From positions 344,288-408,287 of the forward strand of contig NZ_LMHV01000043.1 in NCBI RefSeq assembly GCF_001429725.1: a DNA stretch of 64,000 bases, read 5' to 3'. The translations under genes were made by a program, and so were the position numbers. Every line of letters begins with the position of its first letter. Positions within the stretch are counted from its first letter, which is position 1. The notes beneath the pieces are model-generated. The model saw nothing but the letters and a program-made list of their open reading frames with translations, did not search any database and had not been told where the DNA came from. The DNA is from Rhizobium sp. Root708 (GTDB lineage: Bacteria > Pseudomonadota > Alphaproteobacteria > Rhizobiales > Rhizobiaceae). Below, piece after piece: positions 58,927 through 64,000 of this stretch.

Positions 58927-59811
58927 GTGATCGTCGGCTACATGCTGCTTGTGCATGAAAATCCGGGGCAAGTGCAGCGGCTGGTCTCGGTTCTGCCCGA
59001 GGGTTCTCCGGTGCTCATCCATGTCGACAGGCGAGCGCCGGACGATTTCCAGGAAGAATTGAACGGCCGTCTGCATGGCAGAGCCAACGTGCATTTCGTG
59101 CCGCGCTTTGCCAGCCGATGGGGCAGCGCCGGTATCATACGAGCGACTTTCTCCCTGATCGGTTCGGCGATAGAGAAGGGGATCGCCTTCGACTATGCGA
59201 CGCTGCTGTCGGGCGCCGATTATCCGATCAAGTCCAACGCGGAGATCGCGCGGTTTCTGGAACACCATCAGGGAAGCGAGTTCATCGAAAGCTTCGCGAT
59301 GGAGAAGCCGAACCGATGGAGTGCGATGGGCGGAAATTACAAGGCGCCGGACAAGGTGCTCCGCTATCACCTCCGCATACGCAGCCGGGTTGTGAGAACG
59401 CCGTTCTCGCGCCGATTGCCCTACGGACTGGTGCCCCATGGCGGCAGTCAGTGGTGGACGCTCAGTTACGCGGCGCTACAGCACATCAGCCAGTTCGTGA
59501 GGCGCACTCCGAAGTTCGACCGGTTTCTCGACGGCGTCTTCATTCCCGACGAGTTCGCGATCCAGACCATACTCAGCAATTCTCGCTTCGCGGACCGCAT
59601 CACCGGCGATGACCTGAGACTTGCGATATGGGATAGGCCGGTCCCGCCTTACCCCGCGACGCTGAAATGCGCCGACATGGACCGGATATTCGCTTCCGAC
59701 AAGTTCTTCGCGCGCAAGTTCGACACGGAAACGGATGCGGAGGTCTTTGACCGGATTGACCGGCGTCGCGACGCCGCGGCCGCATCCGCTCATCTCAAGT
59801 CAAGCCACTGA
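58927..59811 (+). CDS. GT14-like beta-1,6-N-acetylglucosaminyltransferase (core-2/I-branching)
   Basis: 294 residues from GTG 58927 (GGGAG nine bases upstream; a TTG start at 58870 has no ribosome site). Family features include YMLLVHENPGQVQRLVSVL, V-L-I-H-V-D-R-R, L-L-S-G-A-D-Y-P-I-K, then G-S-Q-W-W-T-L-S-Y and the E-F-A-I-Q-T-I-L segment. GT14 enzymes use nucleotide-activated sugars and act in capsule or surface glycan synthesis in bacteria. It is convergent with cysN. No glycan cluster surrounds it. Confidence 0.82.
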   Translation: MIVGYMLLVHENPGQVQRLVSVLPEGSPVLIHVDRRAPDDFQEELNGRLHGRANVHFVPRFASRWGSAGIIRATFSLIGSAIEKGIAFDYATLLSGADYPIKSNAEIARFLEHHQGSEFIESFAMEKPNRWSAMGGNYKAPDKVLRYHLRIRSRVVRTPFSRRLPYGLVPHGGSQWWTLSYAALQHISQFVRRTPKFDRFLDGVFIPDEFAIQTILSNSRFADRITGDDLRLAIWDRPVPPYPATLKCADMDRIFASDKFFARKFDTETDAEVFDRIDRRRDAAAASAHLKSSH

Positions 59812-59817
59812 AAGCGG

Positions 59818-59847
59818 AAGGGGCGGTACCTTGCAGCACCGCCCCTT
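59818..59847. terminator. bidirectional hairpin between GT14 and cysN
   Basis: AAGGGGCGGT, a 10-nt loop and ACCGCCCCTT form a perfect 10-bp stem between two convergent genes. With A and T ends on both sides it can end transcription from either direction. Confidence 0.7.
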
Positions 59848-59855
59848 ACCGAGAC

Positions 59856-61343
59856 TTAGATGTCGCTTGCCGCGTTCGACCAGAGGTCGGCGGCTTCGGC
59901 GGCCGTCATGCGCCTGACCTCCGCCTCGTGGCGACGGTTGGCGAAGAGTTCGCTTGCCATGATCTGGTCGGCAAGATCGGCCGGCAGAGACAGGATCACA
60001 CGGGCGTCGCCGCCGTGGATGCCGCCGAGTTCGCTCCGCTTTCCTGATATCATGCCGCCCGCCACCGTGTTGTTGGTCTCGGGGTCGATCAGGATGAAGG
60101 AGCCGGATGCGCGGTTCTGCTCATAAGGGTCGAAGATCGCCTGTTCGTCGAAGGCGAGGCGGACCTTGCCGATCGCGTTCATGTAGAGCGTATCGACCGG
60201 AACCCAGGCACCGGTCTTCAGCTCAAGCTGCGCCAACGGCTGCACCTGCACGCGCTGGCGGCGGCTGCCGCTCTTCAGCCAGTAGCGCTTGCCGGCTTCG
60301 ATGCCCTCGGGCTGCAGCGCGACGATCTGCGCGTCGAAGGAGAGGCCGACCTGCGGCTGGCTGTCGATCGAGACGATCATGTCGCCGCGGGCAACGTCCA
60401 CCTGCCGGTCGAGAACCAGCGTGATCGCGTCGCCGGCAACGGCGGCGTTGCGGACGAGATCGAAGGTGACGATCTTGGTGACGTTGGCGACCATGCCCGA
60501 CGGCAGGATCATGACGCTGTCACCCGGCTTGACGGAACCGCCGGCAACCGTGCCCTGGTAGCCGCGGAAGCTTTCGCCCGGACGCGACACGCGCTGCACC
60601 GAGAAGCGGAAACCCGTCGCCTGCGAAGAGCGGACGGTCGCAAGCTCGAGCGTTTCGACCAGCGTCGGACCGGCATACCATGGCATCGCTGCTTCGCCGG
60701 AGTAGACGACGTTTTCGCCCTTCAGGGCCGACATCGGGATCGCGGTGATCTGCTTGACGCCGAGCGACAGCGCGAATTCGCGGAACTCGTGGGTGATCTT
60801 GTCGAAACCGGCGCGATCGTAGTTCGTCAGGTCGATCTTGTTGACCGCAAGCACGAACTGCTTGATGCCGAGCAGCGACGCGATCGTCGCGTGACGGCGC
60901 GTCTGTTCCAGAATGCCGGCGCGGGCATCGACCAGCAGGATGGCGAGGTCGGCGGTGGAAGCGCCGGTTGCCATGTTGCGGGTGTACTGCTCGTGGCCGG
61001 GCGTGTCGGCAACGATGAAGGACCGCTTGTCGGTCGAGAAGTAGCGATAGGCGACATCGATGGTGATGCCCTGTTCGCGCTCGGCTTGCAGGCCGTCGAG
61101 CAGCAATGCGAAGTCGGGCAGGCCGAGATCGTTCTGCTTGCCGGTGGAATCGCGCTGCAGCGTGGCGGCCTGATCTTCCTTGACGGCCTTGGTGTCCCAA
61201 AGCAGGCGTCCGATCAGGGTGGACTTGCCATCATCGACGCTGCCGCAGGTGATGAGGCGCAGCGGTCGCGAGTCGCGGGTCGCCGTCGCGGCTTCGGCGG
61301 CGGGCACGGCGAGGACGTGTGCGGCGGTTACGGCTGCGGTCAT
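59856..61343 (-). CDS. cysN: sulfate adenylyltransferase subunit 1 (GTPase)
   Basis: 495 residues. The elongation-factor-like GTPase has G1 G-S-V-D-D-G-K-S-T at 34-42, D-T-P-G-H-E-Q-Y (G3) and N-K-I-D (G4), followed by EF-Tu-like beta-barrel domains. With CysD it makes adenosine phosphosulfate from ATP and sulfate, driven by GTP. No APS kinase domain is fused, unlike NodQ/CysNC. Its start (TGAGATG junction) is one base after the cysD stop. It is the last gene of cysH-cysD-cysN, ending at the bidirectional hairpin. Confidence 0.95.
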   Translation of the reverse strand: MTAAVTAAHVLAVPAAEAATATRDSRPLRLITCGSVDDGKSTLIGRLLWDTKAVKEDQAATLQRDSTGKQNDLGLPDFALLLDGLQAEREQGITIDVAYRYFSTDKRSFIVADTPGHEQYTRNMATGASTADLAILLVDARAGILEQTRRHATIASLLGIKQFVLAVNKIDLTNYDRAGFDKITHEFREFALSLGVKQITAIPMSALKGENVVYSGEAAMPWYAGPTLVETLELATVRSSQATGFRFSVQRVSRPGESFRGYQGTVAGGSVKPGDSVMILPSGMVANVTKIVTFDLVRNAAVAGDAITLVLDRQVDVARGDMIVSIDSQPQVGLSFDAQIVALQPEGIEAGKRYWLKSGSRRQRVQVQPLAQLELKTGAWVPVDTLYMNAIGKVRLAFDEQAIFDPYEQNRASGSFILIDPETNNTVAGGMISGKRSELGGIHGGDARVILSLPADLADQIMASELFANRRHEAEVRRMTAAEAADLWSNAASDI

Positions 61344-61344
61344 C

Positions 61345-62298
61345 TCAGAAATATCCTTCACGCTTCTTCTTTTCCATGGAGCCGGACTGGTCGCGGTCGA
61401 TGGCGCGGCCCTGTCGTTCGGAAACCGTGGCGATTTCCAGCTCCGCGATGATGTCTTCAAGGGTGGTCGCGGTCGAGCGGATCGCGCCCGTCAGCGGGAA
61501 GCAGCCGAGCGTACGGAAGCGGATGGAATCTTCCTGCTTCGTTTCGCCGGGCAGCAGTTCAAGCCGCGGATCGGAGGCCGCGATCATCATGCCGTCGCGC
61601 TCCACATAGGGGCGCTTTGCCGCGAAATAGAGCGGCACGATCGGAATGTTTTCGGCCTGGATGTAGCGCCAGATGTCGACCTCGGTCCAGTTCGACAGCG
61701 GGAAGACGCGAACGCTTTCGCCCTTGCGGATTTGGCCATTGTAGACGTTCCAAAGCTCGGGGCGCTGGTTGCGCGGATCCCAGCGATGGTCGGGCGTACG
61801 GAAGGAATAGATGCGTTCCTTGGCGCGGCTCGCTTCCTCGTCACGGCGGGCACCGCCGAAGGCAGCGTCGAACTTGCCGGCGTCGAGCGCATTGCGCAGC
61901 GCTTCCGTCTTCATGATGTCGGTATAGCGCGCCGAGCCGTAGGTGAACGGCGTGATGTTTTCGGCGTCGCCGCGCGGATTGATGTGCTCGATCAGGTCGA
62001 GATCGTATTTCTTCACGATCTCGTCGCGGAAAGTAATCATCTCCGCGAACTTCCAGCCCGTGTTGACATGCAGCAGCGGGAAGGGGATGCGGCCGGGATA
62101 GAATGCCTTGCGGGCAAGATGCAGCAGGACCGACGAGTCCTTGCCGATCGAGTAAAGCATCACCGGCTTCTCGAATTCGGCGGCGACTTCGCGGAAAATG
62201 TGGATCGCTTCGTTTTCGAGCGCCTTCAAATGCGGGTCGAGCGGCGGCTTGGCGCTCTGGGGATTGCTGAGTTCCGTATCCGGACGGCTATCGGGCAT
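61345..62298 (-). CDS. cysD: sulfate adenylyltransferase subunit 2
   Basis: 317 residues of the PP-loop ATP pyrophosphatase type. The PP-loop is S-I-G-K-D-S-S at 50-56; further family segments are F-G-G-A-R-R-D-E-E-A-S-R-A-K-E-R, then F-P-L-S-N-W-T-E-V-D-I-W-R-Y, then R-T-L-G-C-F-P-L-T-G-A. It adenylylates sulfate with CysN. The C-terminus M-E-K-K-K-R-E-G-Y-F is typical. It is 112 bp downstream of cysH on the same strand and one base from cysN. Confidence 0.96.
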   Translation of the reverse strand: MPDSRPDTELSNPQSAKPPLDPHLKALENEAIHIFREVAAEFEKPVMLYSIGKDSSVLLHLARKAFYPGRIPFPLLHVNTGWKFAEMITFRDEIVKKYDLDLIEHINPRGDAENITPFTYGSARYTDIMKTEALRNALDAGKFDAAFGGARRDEEASRAKERIYSFRTPDHRWDPRNQRPELWNVYNGQIRKGESVRVFPLSNWTEVDIWRYIQAENIPIVPLYFAAKRPYVERDGMMIAASDPRLELLPGETKQEDSIRFRTLGCFPLTGAIRSTATTLEDIIAELEIATVSERQGRAIDRDQSGSMEKKKREGYF

Positions 62299-62410
62299 TT
62301 CTAACTCCAGACTTCGATCGTTCCAGGACGGGAGGCCTCCGGAACGAGGTGCATTTCAGACTTCGAGGAGCGCAGGCGACGAGCCGCGCTCCGATCCCGA
62401 AATCGACGGG

Positions 62411-63157
62411 TTACTGTTGTGCGACAATCGACGAGGCTTCCTCAGCCACGTGCAGGCCGCATTCGCGCTTTTCGTCCTGTTCCCACCACCAGCGGCCGGC
62501 ACGCTCTGGCTCGCCGGGCTTGATTGCCCGCGTGCACGGTTCACAACCGATCGAGGGGTAGCCACGGGCATGCAGTGGATTGACCGGCACGCTGTTGTCG
62601 GCGACGTAGGCCTTGATGACGTCGATGTCCCAATCGGCCAGCGGGTTGACCTTCAACAGGTGGCGCTCGGCGTCATACTCGGCAAACGGCGTGTCTGACC
62701 GGTTGGTCGACTGGCCGCGACGCAGACCGGTGATCCAGATGGTTGCCCCATCGAGTGCGCGCGCAAGCGGCTTCAGCTTGCGCACGCCACAACAGGCATG
62801 TCTGGCCTCGACGCTTTCGTAAAAGCCGTTGAGGCCATACTTCGCGGCATAGGCGTCTATATCGGCCTGCTCAGGCTCGTAGCGGCTGATGTGGATGTCG
62901 TATTGCTTCTCGGTTTCGTCGATCAGCGCGAGCGTTTCCGGAAACAGGCGTCCGGTCTGCAGCGTCGCGACGTCGATCGGCAGGCGGTGATTGCCGATTT
63001 CCGCGGTGATCACCTGGTCCTCGATGCCGAGGGAGGTCGTAAAGACGACGCGGCCACCGAGACCGGCAACGAGCGACAGGCGCCCGGCAAGGTCAAGGCC
63101 TGCGAGTTTCGCGTTCAGCGTTTCCGCCTCGGCGTTTGGATTGGCAGCAACAGTCAT
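62411..63157 (-). CDS. cysH: phosphoadenylyl/adenylyl-sulfate reductase, [4Fe-4S] type
   Basis: 248 residues from ATG 63157 (AGGATCC upstream; the frame is open to 63250 without a ribosome site). Cys122-123 in H-A-C-C-G-V-R-K and Cys205 and 208 in C-E-P-C are the ligands of a 4Fe-4S cluster, and K-R-E-C-G-L-H near 230 carries the catalytic Cys. The cluster indicates reduction of APS directly, as in rhizobia, rather than PAPS. It is first in cysH-cysD-cysN and divergent from the Rrf2 regulator. Confidence 0.95.
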   Translation of the reverse strand: MTVAANPNAEAETLNAKLAGLDLAGRLSLVAGLGGRVVFTTSLGIEDQVITAEIGNHRLPIDVATLQTGRLFPETLALIDETEKQYDIHISRYEPEQADIDAYAAKYGLNGFYESVEARHACCGVRKLKPLARALDGATIWITGLRRGQSTNRSDTPFAEYDAERHLLKVNPLADWDIDVIKAYVADNSVPVNPLHARGYPSIGCEPCTRAIKPGEPERAGRWWWEQDEKRECGLHVAEEASSIVAQQ

Positions 63158-63570
63158 GGGGATCCTGTCCTTGATGTTGGCCGGAGTATCGCAGGTCAGG
63201 CTTGGATCGGACAGAAAAACGGATTTCGAAAGCAGGCGCGATAGGAGCAAATATCTCTCCCCGGTCGCTGCAATGCGGAAAAGCAGCCGCCCCGGCGATG
63301 TTTTGCCAGTGGTCAGCTTGAATGTCTATTGATTTAGTAGAGTAACACGCCGCCTGTCAATCGGAAATCTGAATTGATGACATCGGAAGCGCGTTTTGAA
63401 GTAGATTTCAGGCATCGGCCGAGGATGAAAAAACAAGGCCAAAAACCTTGTCTCTCAAGGGTTTCGCCGGCTTGTTCAAATTCCGTTCATGCTGCGCGTG
63501 CCATAGAGGCAGGACCGAGCTTGCGGCGGCTTGTTGATTCCGCCCGCCATGTGTGTGTCGACGGTCGAAA
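63158..63570. promoter_or_regulatory. cysH/Rrf2 divergent control region with a candidate operator
   Basis: These 413 bp between the divergent genes hold no convincing gene. CTATTGATTTAGTAG at 63326-63340 is an imperfect palindrome (5 of 7 arm pairs) followed by AGTAAC, in an AT-rich pocket suited to a promoter and an Rrf2 or other sulfur-responsive repressor site. Function is inferred from position. Confidence 0.4.
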
Positions 63571-64000
63571 ATGATTACGCAGAAGGCAAAATATGCGCTG
63601 AGGGCGCTGACGGTATTGGCTGAAGCCCAAGATGGCGAGCCTGTGATGATCTCCGACATCGCGGCGCAGCAGAAAATACCGAAGAAGTTTCTCGAACAGA
63701 TCCTGCTCGATCTCAAGCACCAGGGCATCGTCGTCAGCCGCCGCGGCAAGGCGGGCGGTTACCTGCTGCTGAAGCCGGCCGACATGATCACCTTCGGCGA
63801 AGTCTTGCGCATCATCGACGGCCCGATCGCGCCGCTCCCCTGCCTGTCGATCACCGCCTACCGCAAGTGCGACGACTGTGATGGCGAGCAGAACTGTGAA
63901 ATCCGCCACGTCTTCGCCAAGGTGGCCGATGCCACCCGCAAGGTGCTCTTCTCCACCACGATCGCCGATGCCGTGGCTCCCGCAAAGGGCGCGCAGGTCA
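63571..64000 (+). CDS. Rrf2-family regulator, N-terminal part (gene runs off the window)
   Basis: 143 codons are present with no stop before the window ends. The winged helix opens MITQKAKYALRALTVLAEAQ, with the recognition region I-A-A-Q-Q-K-I-P-K-K-F-L-E-Q-I-L and wing S-R-R-G-K-A-G-G-Y, the Rrf2 signature. Cys at 91, 100, 103 and 109 may bind an iron-sulfur cluster or respond to cysteine. Divergent placement from cysH suggests control of sulfate assimilation, as CymR does elsewhere (inference). AAAATG at 63568 with a weak upstream ribosome site is the only likely start. Confidence 0.83.
   Translation, partial: MITQKAKYALRALTVLAEAQDGEPVMISDIAAQQKIPKKFLEQILLDLKHQGIVVSRRGKAGGYLLLKPADMITFGEVLRIIDGPIAPLPCLSITAYRKCDDCDGEQNCEIRHVFAKVADATRKVLFSTTIADAVAPAKGAQV

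Noticed and set aside
59856..61343. CysN fused to APS kinase (NodQ-like)
   Set aside because: The frame ends after the EF-Tu-like domains at about 495 residues, with no second Walker A motif.
63374..63574. A 66-codon frame between cysH and the Rrf2 gene
   Set aside because: No ribosome site, no recognisable motif, and it runs through the regulator's promoter region.
1..64000. CRISPR array, prophage or insertion sequence
   Set aside because: No regularly spaced repeats, no cas, phage structural or transposase translation was recognised anywhere.

Overview
This window is chromosomal DNA of a GC-rich alphaproteobacterium of the Rhizobiaceae (Sinorhizobium/Ensifer or Rhizobium type). The case rests on gene content read from translations: a CcrM-type cell-cycle methyltransferase, the run mutY - DUF721/dciA - dsbA-like - smc - ppdK, cysH-cysD-cysN beside an Rrf2 regulator, FixL/FixJ/FixK-like regulators and a BA14K protein. 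I did no database search, so the genus is inference.

Layout. 1-24 kb is mostly housekeeping: the first codons of thrC, a lipoprotein, a lipid-kinase-like gene, HAD hydrolases, GntR and ArsR regulators, ccrM, mutY, dciA, a thioredoxin-fold oxidoreductase, smc and ppdK, then small conserved genes, tRNA-Gln(TTG), a glycosyltransferase and tRNA-Pro(CGG). 24-44 kb is an accessory-looking block for oxygen limitation and acid or energy stress. It holds a FixK-like Crp/Fnr regulator, FixJ- and FixL-like proteins, two TolB-like membrane proteins, arcA-arcB-arcC, an amino-acid antiporter, a CDF transporter, two consecutive Orn/Lys/Arg decarboxylases, potE and a solute-binding protein. Fnr/FixK-type boxes (TTGAT-N4-ATCAA) lie upstream of arcA and of the decarboxylase operon, the latter perfect. 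44-57 kb carries envelope and stress genes: AI-2E transporter, PPK2, SulP, HlyD + DUF3302, DUF3300 + DUF2950, a frameshifted CYTH gene, a third TolB-like/TPR protein and a GNAT-like protein. 57-64 kb has a BA14K protein, a ureidoglycine aminohydrolase-like cupin, a GT14 glycosyltransferase and cysH-cysD-cysN with a divergent, window-truncated Rrf2 regulator.

How the genes fit together. ArcA, ArcB and ArcC turn arginine into ornithine, ammonia, CO2 and ATP. The decarboxylases could take ornithine or arginine on to putrescine or agmatine, and PotE-like and AdiC-like antiporters would exchange amine for amino acid. The local FixL/FixJ/FixK-like proteins and the boxes make an oxygen-responsive regulon plausible.

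The most striking non-coding element is a compact attenuator at 4922-5070. A 20-codon leader ORF with a Leu-Ile-Ile-Ile-Val-Val run overlaps three mutually exclusive RNA pairings ending in an intrinsic terminator. It has the form of a branched-chain amino acid attenuator, yet the gene after it is an NTF2/SnoaL-like protein rather than an ilv or leu gene.
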